From an uncultured Treponema sp. (GTDB lineage Bacteria > Spirochaetota > Spirochaetia > Treponematales > Treponemataceae), in the NCBI GenBank assembly GCA_947165795.1, contig CAMVBP010000060.1, forward strand, positions 1-10,042: a stretch of DNA of 10,042 nt, in the 5' to 3' direction. Within the stretch, counting starts at the first letter, position 1; every line of letters starts with the position of its first letter. Made by a program: the position numbers and the translations under genes. A model generated the notes under the pieces. The model was given only the letters and a program-made list of their open reading frames with translations, did not search any database and had not been told where the DNA came from. Below are positions 1 through 6,311 of this stretch, piece after piece.

Positions 1-309
1 ATTTTCAAAAACTATAATATTCTTAAGTTCATTTTGTGCATTAAACTGCGATTCATTTGATTTTTCTTCTAAAGCTGTAGTTTCCTGCTGATTTTCTGTA
101 TTTTTAATAAGAAATTCTGCAATTGAAATTTTATCATTTTTCTTAAGATGGTATGCGGCATCTGTTTTTTTGTCGTTTACCCTTATAAGATTTTTTCTTA
201 TTCCGCTGTAAATCTGGGGGAGAGTAAGATTTTTTGCAAAAATTCTTATTACGCGGTCAAGTCTTCTGTTTTCATCATCCTGACCTGCGTAAAAATCACA
301 GAAATTCAT
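1..309 (-). CDS. RluC/RluD-family pseudouridine synthase, N-terminal part (runs off the left edge)
   Basis: The minus-strand frame is open from an ATG at 309 to the window edge (103 codons seen) and begins MNFCDFYAGQDDENRRLDRV. Residues about 14-65 read as an S4 RNA-binding domain: the RLDRVIR start, then a basic stretch containing SGIRKNLIRVNDKKT, then a hydrophobic KISIAEF strand. This is the usual N-terminus of RluC/RluD enzymes, which convert uridine to pseudouridine in 23S rRNA. A polar Lys/Asn/Gln-rich linker (about 70-97) follows, and the last visible residues (IIVFEN) match the first strand of the catalytic domain. The catalytic Asp (HRLD-type motif) lies outside the window, so subfamily and activity cannot be judged. 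It is transcribed divergently from the operon to its right. Confidence 0.8.
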   Translation of the reverse strand, partial: MNFCDFYAGQDDENRRLDRVIRIFAKNLTLPQIYSGIRKNLIRVNDKKTDAAYHLKKNDKISIAEFLIKNTENQQETTALEEKSNESQFNAQNELKNIIVFEN

Positions 310-398
310 ACATTAATGATAATAAAATTTTTAAACTATGTCTAATATTGTAAAATTCACTGATAGGTGGTAAAATTGTGTATTAAGGTTTTAAAAAT
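310..398. other. Divergent intergenic region
   Basis: This 89-bp, very AT-rich gap separates the minus-strand pseudouridine synthase from the plus-strand operon and must hold promoters for both. The rightward promoter candidate is listed separately. A leftward pair, TAGACA (339-344) and TATCAT (316-321) on the minus strand with 17-bp spacing, would start transcription almost at the ATG at 309, giving a leaderless message; I regard it as weak. No operator-like palindrome was seen. Confidence 0.6.
348..376 (+). promoter_or_regulatory. Candidate sigma-70 promoter for the rnf-like operon
   Basis: TTGTAA (348-353) and TAAAAT (371-376) are separated by 17 bp; they match the -35 and -10 consensus at 4/6 and 5/6 positions. 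Transcription would start near 383, about 16 bases before the ATG at 399. The motifs are seen directly. Promoter activity is inferred, and chance matches are common in DNA this AT-rich. No other clear gap able to hold a promoter exists before 6950, so this region probably drives all eight genes to its right. Confidence 0.4.
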
Positions 399-881
399 AT
401 GTTGCCTACACTTAAAGAGCAGATAATAGGACTATTAAGAAATCCAATTTTTCTTTCAGTAATATTCAGCTGGTTCGGTGCGCAATTTATAAAAACTGCT
501 ATAAATCTTATTTATGGTAAAATTCATTCTTTTTATGATTTAATTGCTAATATGCTCTGGAAAACCGGAGGAATGCCTTCCAGCCATTCAGCTCTGGTTA
601 CTTCCATGTGTACAACAATAGGTTTTAAAAACGGTTTTAATTCTGATATTTTTGTTCTGGCACTCTGCTTTTGCGGGGTTGTTATTAGAGACGCTTTTGG
701 AGTTAGGTTTTCAAGCGGCAAACAGGTTCAGAATTTAAATTCCTTAGGAAAGGAATTGGCAGAAAAGAAAATAATAGGAGAATACAAACCGTTAAAAGAA
801 GTTAATGGACATACACCGATAGAAGTTTTATGCGGTTGCATAATGGGCTTTTTTGTTGGCCTTTCTTTTTCTATCCTGTAG
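399..881 (+). CDS. Divergent PAP2 family (DUF212/YuiD-like) membrane protein
   Basis: This 160-residue protein has the DUF212 signature: MPSSHSALVTSM at about residues 59-70, GVVIRDAFGVR at about 94-104, and GHTPIEVLCGC near the C-terminus. Hydrophobic segments lie near 15-35, 83-97 and 143-160. The family is related to PAP2-type phosphatases (the SSHS motif is shared), but its substrate is not established. Length is normal for the family. An AAGG about 11 bases upstream of the ATG is a modest ribosome binding site. It is the first gene of the operon, and the next gene starts 13 bases after its stop. Why a phosphatase-like membrane protein would sit ahead of an Rnf-like cluster is unknown; the link may be only transcriptional. 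Confidence 0.85.
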   Translation: MLPTLKEQIIGLLRNPIFLSVIFSWFGAQFIKTAINLIYGKIHSFYDLIANMLWKTGGMPSSHSALVTSMCTTIGFKNGFNSDIFVLALCFCGVVIRDAFGVRFSSGKQVQNLNSLGKELAEKKIIGEYKPLKEVNGHTPIEVLCGCIMGFFVGLSFSIL

Positions 882-894
882 TTGTGATTTTTTT

Positions 895-2280
895 ATGAAA
901 TTATTATTTAAAGTTGCCGCGCCAGTTATTTTTTTGCTTTCGATTTTACTCATTTTTTCAGCAAGGACAATGCCACAGGGCAAATTGTGGGAAGAGTATT
1001 CGGTTATATATGTTCCTGCAAAAACTTCTGATTCTCTTGTAATTCAGATATTTAATGAATGTGGAATTAAAAATTACGTTTCGCTTTCCAATCAATATCT
1101 GCCGGTTTCTTTAAATCCTTATTCTTTGGAAATTTCAATGTTCAATCTGAACAAAGATGATTCTGCTTATTCATATTATAAAAACCGTGAATCTTATTTT
1201 TTTGATAAATCAAAGAATTTCAGGCTTTATTATATTCCAAAAACTCAGATGGAAAAAATTCCTCAATGTACGAATCTTTTGGAAAAAAACAATATAAGCT
1301 ATGGAACAGATTCTCAGACTTCTTATCCGTATATTGTTTTAATTATTCTTTGCATTGCTGTTTTATGCTTGATTTTATTTGCTAAACGAAAATTATTATT
1401 TGCATTATCAGCTGCCGCGCCATTTCTGTTTTTTGTATATAATCCGTTTTTTCCGGTTGCACTTTCTTCGGTTTTATTTCTCTTAATCTGTTTTTATATT
1501 GCAAAATTATGGAACAGGGAAGGCTGGTTTATAACGCTTACTCATCAGTATCATCTTTTTACAATGCTTGTGCTTGCTTTTGTAACTGCTTTTTCGTGCG
1601 GATTTAAAGTTGGAATTTTGAGCCTTTTGCTTATAGTAAGCGAAGTTTCTTATTTCTATACTTTTTACAGCGTCGAAAGCTTTTTAAGAAGCAAGCGGAT
1701 TTTTGATCCGGTGTTTATAAAGCCAGCTAGATTAATTTCGCTTAAAGACAACAAAATTAAAAATTCATTTTTATCTCTGGCTGTCTGTGCAGTTTTTGTC
1801 GTTGCCGTATTTTTCCTTTCTTCGGCTTCGTCTGTAACTTCTAATTTTTCTAAGGTTCTGCTTCCGTCAAATTCTTCTGCAGATGAAAAATTAGTTCAGC
1901 TGGAAGATTATTATAACTGGATCTGGAATGTAAAATCTTATCCGTACCGCTCACTTAATTCTCAGAACGAAAGGAATGACATTATTGAATTCCCGACTTA
2001 TTCAGAAGACAACGGAAAAATATATGAATCTAAACAGATTATGGTTTATAACCAGAGCTTTAAGGATTCTGTTTATGAGCAGATTGATACGCTCCCTTTC
2101 AATGCAATAGAGAAAGTATTGAAGTCTGAAGGAAAAGATTTTTCCGGCGGATACAAATCTTCAGATACGCATCAAACTTCATTATTTAGCATAATTCTTA
2201 TGATTATTTGCATTTTTGTATTACTTTTTATTTATATTTTCATTATTATAGATACCCGTAATAAAAGGATTCGTGCATGA
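895..2280 (+). CDS. Unrecognised multi-pass membrane protein next to the rnf-like cluster
   Basis: This is a 461-residue protein that I do not recognise. A signal-anchor-like helix (about 6-24) precedes a probably periplasmic domain (about 25-143, rich in Tyr and Asn). A hydrophobic block of four or five helices follows (about 145-257), then a basic cytoplasmic-looking loop (264-290, FLRSKRIFDPVF) and another helix (292-311). A second soluble domain (about 312-428, with WIWNVKSYPYRS) leads to a final helix (430-452) and a basic tail. No catalytic or metal-binding motif is visible. The ATG at 895 is preferred because the helix then begins at once; an in-frame TTG at 853 would overlap the previous gene. 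The ribosome binding site is poor. Its TGA overlaps the ATG of rnfC (ATGA), suggesting translational coupling and possibly a role with the complex. Confidence 0.75.
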   Translation: MKLLFKVAAPVIFLLSILLIFSARTMPQGKLWEEYSVIYVPAKTSDSLVIQIFNECGIKNYVSLSNQYLPVSLNPYSLEISMFNLNKDDSAYSYYKNRESYFFDKSKNFRLYYIPKTQMEKIPQCTNLLEKNNISYGTDSQTSYPYIVLIILCIAVLCLILFAKRKLLFALSAAAPFLFFVYNPFFPVALSSVLFLLICFYIAKLWNREGWFITLTHQYHLFTMLVLAFVTAFSCGFKVGILSLLLIVSEVSYFYTFYSVESFLRSKRIFDPVFIKPARLISLKDNKIKNSFLSLAVCAVFVVAVFFLSSASSVTSNFSKVLLPSNSSADEKLVQLEDYYNWIWNVKSYPYRSLNSQNERNDIIEFPTYSEDNGKIYESKQIMVYNQSFKDSVYEQIDTLPFNAIEKVLKSEGKDFSGGYKSSDTHQTSLFSIILMIICIFVLLFIYIFIIIDTRNKRIRA

Positions 2281-3578
2281 CTGTAAATAACACGAACATT
2301 GTTTCTAACATAAAAAATTATATTGATACTCAAAATGCTTTTTTGCCTTCTGTAGTTCATATTCCTCTTGAACAGGAAAATGACGTAGATTTTCTGCCTT
2401 GTGTAAAACCTGGCGATATCGTAAAGGAAGGTCAGGTAATTGCAAACGGTTCCGGAGATTTTGCTTCTTCCTGCATTCATTCTTCGGTTCCTGGTATTGT
2501 AGAAAAAATCGAGCCTTCATTTCTTCCAAACGGCAAACAGGGAAAATGCATTGATATAAAGACAAAAGGTTCATTTTCTTTCCTTGGACATAAAGCAAAG
2601 GAAACACAGCTGGAATATCTTTCTCCGGCAGCCATTGTTTCTTCAATTGCTGAAAAAGGAATTATAAATACTTTCAGAACTGATAATCCAAAAAATCTCT
2701 TCGGGCAGCTGAATAACAAAAAATGTACTTCAATTATTGTACGACTTTTTGATGATGAACCTGAACGTCTTACAGATTCCTTAATTTCAAAATTTTATTT
2801 TGATGAAGTTATAAAGGGAAGTGAAGTTCTTGCAAAAGTCTGCGATGCAGAAAATATAGTTTTCGTTTTTGATCTTTCATTCAATAACAAAGATATTCTG
2901 GCAAAAATTACTCAGAAGAATTACAACATTTTAAAACTAAATATTAAAAAATATCCTTTTGGCGATAAGGATCAGATTATAAAAACCTTTGAAAAAGATC
3001 AGGCAAAGAAAAAAACAGATTACGTAATTTCTGAAAATGATCTTTTTGTAGATTCGTCTACAGCGTACGATGTATTCAATGGAATTGTCTGCAACACACC
3101 TTGTGTAAGCAGAAATGTTACTTTCTCCGGAAACTGTCTTTATTCTTCATGTATGCTTAATGTAAGAATTGGAACTTCTATTCGTGAAGTTATCGGCCAG
3201 ATCGGAGGCTTTTCTAAAAAGCCTGCAGGTGTAATTATAAACGGAAGTTTCCTTGGAAATTCCCTGCAGAGCCTTGATACTCCAATTACTAAATATACAA
3301 AATCAGTTAAAGTGATTTCTTCGGTAAGGTTATCGGACAGTCATATTTATGCGTGCATTAATTGCGGAAGCTGCCGCGATGCATGTCCTCAAAAACTTCT
3401 TCCTGATGTTTTATATATGAGCACTTATAATGATACCGAATTAAATGAATCTATTATTCAAAGTGCATTAAAATGTACGGCCTGTGCAGTCTGCAATTGT
3501 GTATGTCCTTCAAGGCTTCCTTTAAGCCATACAATTGAAGTATTAAAAAACAGAATAAAAGAAGAAGGAGGTAACTGA
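2277..3578 (+). CDS. rnfC: RnfC-like subunit, two [4Fe-4S] clusters, no recognisable FMN/NADH motif
   Basis: This 433-residue homologue of RnfC is normally the peripheral subunit that exchanges electrons with NAD(H). Residues about 20-100 form the RnfC barrel-sandwich domain (CVKPGDIVKEGQVIA, then SSVPGIVEKI). The C-terminus has two clean ferredoxin motifs: C360, C363, C366, C370-Pro and C400, C403, C406, C410-Pro, the second followed by the family's typical SRLPL stretch. The middle is recognisable (YPFGDKDQIIK for YPxGxEKQLI; VRIGTSIREVI) but diverged. Where the family has GGAGFPTHVKL, this protein reads NTFRTDNPKNLFGQL; the NGAECEPY segment reads RLFDDEPERL; GGPMMG reads NGSFLG. Flavin and nucleotide binding therefore look lost. 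It overlaps the preceding stop by four bases, and its own TGA overlaps the rnfD start. Confidence 0.85.
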   Translation: MTVNNTNIVSNIKNYIDTQNAFLPSVVHIPLEQENDVDFLPCVKPGDIVKEGQVIANGSGDFASSCIHSSVPGIVEKIEPSFLPNGKQGKCIDIKTKGSFSFLGHKAKETQLEYLSPAAIVSSIAEKGIINTFRTDNPKNLFGQLNNKKCTSIIVRLFDDEPERLTDSLISKFYFDEVIKGSEVLAKVCDAENIVFVFDLSFNNKDILAKITQKNYNILKLNIKKYPFGDKDQIIKTFEKDQAKKKTDYVISENDLFVDSSTAYDVFNGIVCNTPCVSRNVTFSGNCLYSSCMLNVRIGTSIREVIGQIGGFSKKPAGVIINGSFLGNSLQSLDTPITKYTKSVKVISSVRLSDSHIYACINCGSCRDACPQKLLPDVLYMSTYNDTELNESIIQSALKCTACAVCNCVCPSRLPLSHTIEVLKNRIKEEGGN

Positions 3579-4654
3579 TGAAAAATAATCAAAAGAAAGT
3601 TATAGATATAAATAACAGATTATATTCAACAAGTCCTTTTACATTTTCTAAACCTTCTATCTCTGAAATCTCAATAAGAATGCTTATTCTGCTTTCCATT
3701 CAGATTCTTATGCTGCTTGTAACAAAAAGCTATTCTTCTTTTCTTATTGTTTTAAGTACTTTTTTGGGCAGTCTTTCCGCAGCCTCATTGAATTTTTTAA
3801 TTTATAAAGAGCAGCCTTATAATTTTCTTGCAATCACAATTCAGGGAATTTTAATTGGATTGTTTTTGCCTTCATCTTATCCGCCGGTCGCAGCCTTCTT
3901 TATAACTTTTGCAACTTTATTTATTTCAAGAACAATTGTTTTTAAAAACGTAAATTCCTGGGTAAATATGGTTTCGGTTACGCTGATTATTTTCTGGTGT
4001 ATCGGAAGAAATTATTTCCCGGATTTTAATATTACAAAAGACATTCTTGTTTTAAAGAATCCTTCAAATCATCTTTCTCAGGCATCTGTTTTTCCTGTTT
4101 ACAGTTTTGACAGTTCAATAACAGCTTTCCTGAATTCAAGAGTGTTTTCTTTTGTTAAAGTAAATATTCCCGAAGGTTATATTTCCATGCTTTGGGATAC
4201 TTCAAGTTCAATTCCGGCGTTCCGTTTTAATATAATTACAATTATATCTTCAATTATTTTATTTGCAGACGGCGCTTTTTCTTTAATCATTCCTGCAGTA
4301 TTTACAGCCGTTTACGGAATTCTTATAAGATTATTTTCTCCTCTTATTTTTGGCGGAGTGTTTAATCAGGGAGACATTATCCTCGCATTGTGCACAAGCG
4401 GAACTTTATTTGCTTCTGTATTTGTAATGCAATGGTTTGGAACTGTTCCGGAAACTCACTGGGGAAAAGTTCTTATGGGATTATTCGAAGGAATTGTTGC
4501 ATTCTTTATAATGGGTGCTGGAACTTCTTCAATCGGTATGGTTTATACAATTCTGTTTGGAAATATTTTTGGCATGATGCTTCGTCTTGTAGAAGAAAAA
4601 CAGAGTTTCAGACGTATTAATAAAATAAAAGGGCAGGCTATAAATGTCGGATAA
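3578..4654 (+). CDS. rnfD: RnfD-like membrane subunit lacking the SGAT flavinylation motif
   Basis: This 358-residue polytopic protein aligns with RnfD/NqrB. The LLLPP-type turn appears as GLFLPSSYPPVAAFF (about 94-108), a segment like GNIPGSIGE as VNIPEGYIS (195-203), and the C-terminal helices end with MVYTILFGNIFGMMLRLVEE (321-340). RnfD normally carries FMN covalently bound to the Thr of an SGAT motif, in a membrane ion-translocating unit. Here the equivalent position reads DSSITAF (178-184), without the Gly and Ala of the ApbE flavinylation consensus, and the GGxGxNxFNPA loop reads FKNVNSWVNMVSV. Covalent flavin is therefore doubtful. A strong AAGGAGG site lies just upstream, and the start overlaps the rnfC stop (TGATG). 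The end overlaps the next gene by 11 bases. Confidence 0.8.
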   Translation: MKNNQKKVIDINNRLYSTSPFTFSKPSISEISIRMLILLSIQILMLLVTKSYSSFLIVLSTFLGSLSAASLNFLIYKEQPYNFLAITIQGILIGLFLPSSYPPVAAFFITFATLFISRTIVFKNVNSWVNMVSVTLIIFWCIGRNYFPDFNITKDILVLKNPSNHLSQASVFPVYSFDSSITAFLNSRVFSFVKVNIPEGYISMLWDTSSSIPAFRFNIITIISSIILFADGAFSLIIPAVFTAVYGILIRLFSPLIFGGVFNQGDIILALCTSGTLFASVFVMQWFGTVPETHWGKVLMGLFEGIVAFFIMGAGTSSIGMVYTILFGNIFGMMLRLVEEKQSFRRINKIKGQAINVG

Positions 4655-5132
4655 AATGGCAAAAATTTCTAATAAAGATTTTTTTATAAAATATGGAATC
4701 CTCGTTGGAGTTATCACCGTTTTGTTTTTCCTGATGTTTTACACTGTTAAAATATCTAACAAATCGTGGAATAAATATCTTCGTTCAAATATAGAAATTA
4801 CTCTGGAAGAAAATGAACCGAACACATGGACAGTTGATAATCCGATAAAAATTAATAATTCCTTTGCAATGAATGCGGCAGGTTTTGACGTAAGAAACCG
4901 TAAAAACGGAGAAACAAGAAAAGCCGTAATAATTCGCGTTCAGTCAATTTACGGACCTCTTGCTGCAGTTTTTACAGTTTCCAAATCCGGTGAAGTTTAT
5001 TTTTCCGGTTATTCTTCAGTTCACAGCCGCGTGCTTAATCAGTTGAACAGCGATGTATTAAATAAAAAACTTGAATACTGGAAAGACAAAATTCCATATA
5101 TTCTGGAACTTTCTCCAAAAGGAGAGTTTTAA
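4644..5132 (+). CDS. rnfG: RnfG-like subunit with a shortened FMN-binding domain and no SGAT motif
   Basis: This 162-residue protein has one N-terminal anchor (about 13-34) and a periplasmic domain. Its position in the C-D-G-E-A-B order and the segment IIRVQSIYGPLAAVFTVSKS (about 96-115) match the start of the FMN_bind domain of RnfG (GYGGPIKVMVGID type). Typical RnfG proteins are around 200 residues and carry FMN covalently on the Thr of SGATxTS near the C-terminus. Here the chain continues with a Lys/Leu-rich stretch (VLNQLNSDVLNKKLEYWKD) and ends without any SGAT-like sequence. On sequence alone it cannot be flavinylated in the known way. The ATG at 4644 is chosen for its GGGCAGG seven bases upstream; an in-frame ATG at 4656 is possible. 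Confidence 0.7.
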   Translation: MSDKMAKISNKDFFIKYGILVGVITVLFFLMFYTVKISNKSWNKYLRSNIEITLEENEPNTWTVDNPIKINNSFAMNAAGFDVRNRKNGETRKAVIIRVQSIYGPLAAVFTVSKSGEVYFSGYSSVHSRVLNQLNSDVLNKKLEYWKDKIPYILELSPKGEF

Positions 5133-5134
5133 AT

Positions 5135-5761
5135 ATGAGTAAAAATAATCTTTATAAATTCTTCCCTTTATATCTAATGATGCTCGTTCCAGTTCCGGGA
5201 CGATTTGTATACGGTTTTACAATTATTCTTGAATTCCTTCTTTTAATAATAGTTGGAATATTAATGAATTATTTGACCATAAAATTGAATCTTGGACAGA
5301 TGCGTTCTGTTGTAATTTTAATGACATTAATTTCGTTTACAATAATTTTCCGGCAGATAATTGTTATGATTTGTCCTGAAGTCGCTTTGGTTTTAGGTTT
5401 TATTTTTTATTTCCCGACGACTTCGGTTTTAATTATTGGAATTATTTTCGGGCAGAATAATCTTACTTTGCTGCAGAGTTTAAGAAAGAATTTAATTGAA
5501 TGTTCGTTATTTGCAATTTTCGGATTCCTGTTCTTTTTATTCAGAGACATTGCAGGCTGGGGAACCTTTACGTTTTTTGGCGGCGGACATAAAATCCGTG
5601 AATTCATAATTTTGAATACAAGTGGAGTTGGAATTTTTACATTCTTTGCTTCTATTCCAGGTTCACTTATTCTTGGCGGAATTTTCATTTTCCTTATGAT
5701 TCTTCTTCGCGAACGTATTCAGATTTTTAAGAATGTGGAGGCTCAGAATGATTTACGGTAA
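5135..5761 (+). CDS. rnfE: RnfE-like membrane subunit lacking the intramembrane cluster cysteines
   Basis: This 208-residue protein has about six hydrophobic helices and the RnfE landmarks: the first helix motif LGLCP appears as MMLVP (15-19), and FRDIAGWGTFTFFG (136-149) matches the family's IREILGNGTLFG. RnfA and RnfE normally face each other in opposite topologies and together hold a [2Fe-2S] cluster in the middle of the membrane through two cysteines each. Here the first is Val18. The second, in a gapless match of L87-G102 to LGIFIPLIVVNCIILG, is Val98. The remaining cysteines (80 and 123) are elsewhere. The fold looks kept but the cluster site lost. A GGAGAG site lies eight bases before the start. 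The end overlaps rnfA. Confidence 0.8.
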   Translation: MSKNNLYKFFPLYLMMLVPVPGRFVYGFTIILEFLLLIIVGILMNYLTIKLNLGQMRSVVILMTLISFTIIFRQIIVMICPEVALVLGFIFYFPTTSVLIIGIIFGQNNLTLLQSLRKNLIECSLFAIFGFLFFLFRDIAGWGTFTFFGGGHKIREFIILNTSGVGIFTFFASIPGSLILGGIFIFLMILLRERIQIFKNVEAQNDLR

Positions 5762-6311
5762 GATGCTTCTGTATTATTCAATTTTTGCTTCTGCAGTTTT
5801 AATTTATGGAATCGGCCTTTCGCGAATGGTTGAACTTCCTGTTACAAAATTAAGAAATCCGCTTTTTTATGTAAAGGCTATGGTAAGTATTCTTTCTACT
5901 TCTGTTTTAAGCTGTATAGTTACCAGAAACATTTTAATGCCGCTTGGAATTATTGAACTTTTTCCTTTTATTGCATTTTTGATTTTTATTGGAATTAATG
6001 CTTTCCTTGAATCTCTTGTAAGAATTACAACAGGAACTTCTACCGTTGAATTTTCCGTTTCGTTTATTATTGTAATTCTTTCTATTCTGGAAAGTGCTTC
6101 TATACTCGATTCCCTTATGATTTGCTTCAGCTGTTTTCTTTCGCTTCTGACAATTACTCCTTTATGTTTGATTTTTAAGAAAAGATTCTGTTCAAACGGA
6201 ACAAAGCTTTCGGATTCATTTTTCTCTGTGTTTTTGATTTTCCTTGGATGTATAATTCTTTTACTTTCAATCTGGGATATTGGATGGCTTAATAAAGGAG
6301 TTTTAAAATGA
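5748..6311 (+). CDS. rnfA: RnfA-like membrane subunit lacking the intramembrane cluster cysteines
   Basis: This 187-residue six-helix protein is placed as RnfA by gene order, size and a gapless match of VLIYGIGLSR (17-26) to the family's VLSQFLGICP segment. The cluster-binding cysteine becomes Ser25. In the second conserved site, TNCAVLG becomes GINAFLE, so Cys is replaced by Ala85. Together with the changes in RnfE, all four ligands of the known intramembrane [2Fe-2S] cluster are missing. Similarity is otherwise weak, and without the neighbours I would not have named it with confidence. The ATG at 5748 is preferred because TGGAGG (5736-5741) sits six bases upstream; an in-frame ATG at 5733 lacks such a site. 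It overlaps rnfE by 14 bases and its TGA overlaps the rnfB ATG. Confidence 0.7.
   Translation: MIYGKMLLYYSIFASAVLIYGIGLSRMVELPVTKLRNPLFYVKAMVSILSTSVLSCIVTRNILMPLGIIELFPFIAFLIFIGINAFLESLVRITTGTSTVEFSVSFIIVILSILESASILDSLMICFSCFLSLLTITPLCLIFKKRFCSNGTKLSDSFFSVFLIFLGCIILLLSIWDIGWLNKGVLK

Noticed and set aside
148..345. Plus-strand open frame in the left region
   Set aside because: It lies opposite the pseudouridine synthase start, which has a clear S4 domain, and its translation resembles no protein family.
853..894. Upstream TTG start for the unrecognised membrane protein
   Set aside because: It would overlap the DUF212 gene by 29 bases and place extra residues before a normal signal-anchor helix; the ATG at 895 gives a cleaner N-terminus.
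4109..4129. DSSITAF in RnfD as a variant flavinylation site
   Set aside because: It lacks the Gly-Ala before Thr, and the Asp is two residues too close; too degenerate to claim as a flavin attachment site.
5407..5688. Minus-strand open frame of 93 codons
   Set aside because: It is antisense to rnfE, with composition typical of a shadow frame and no ribosome binding site.
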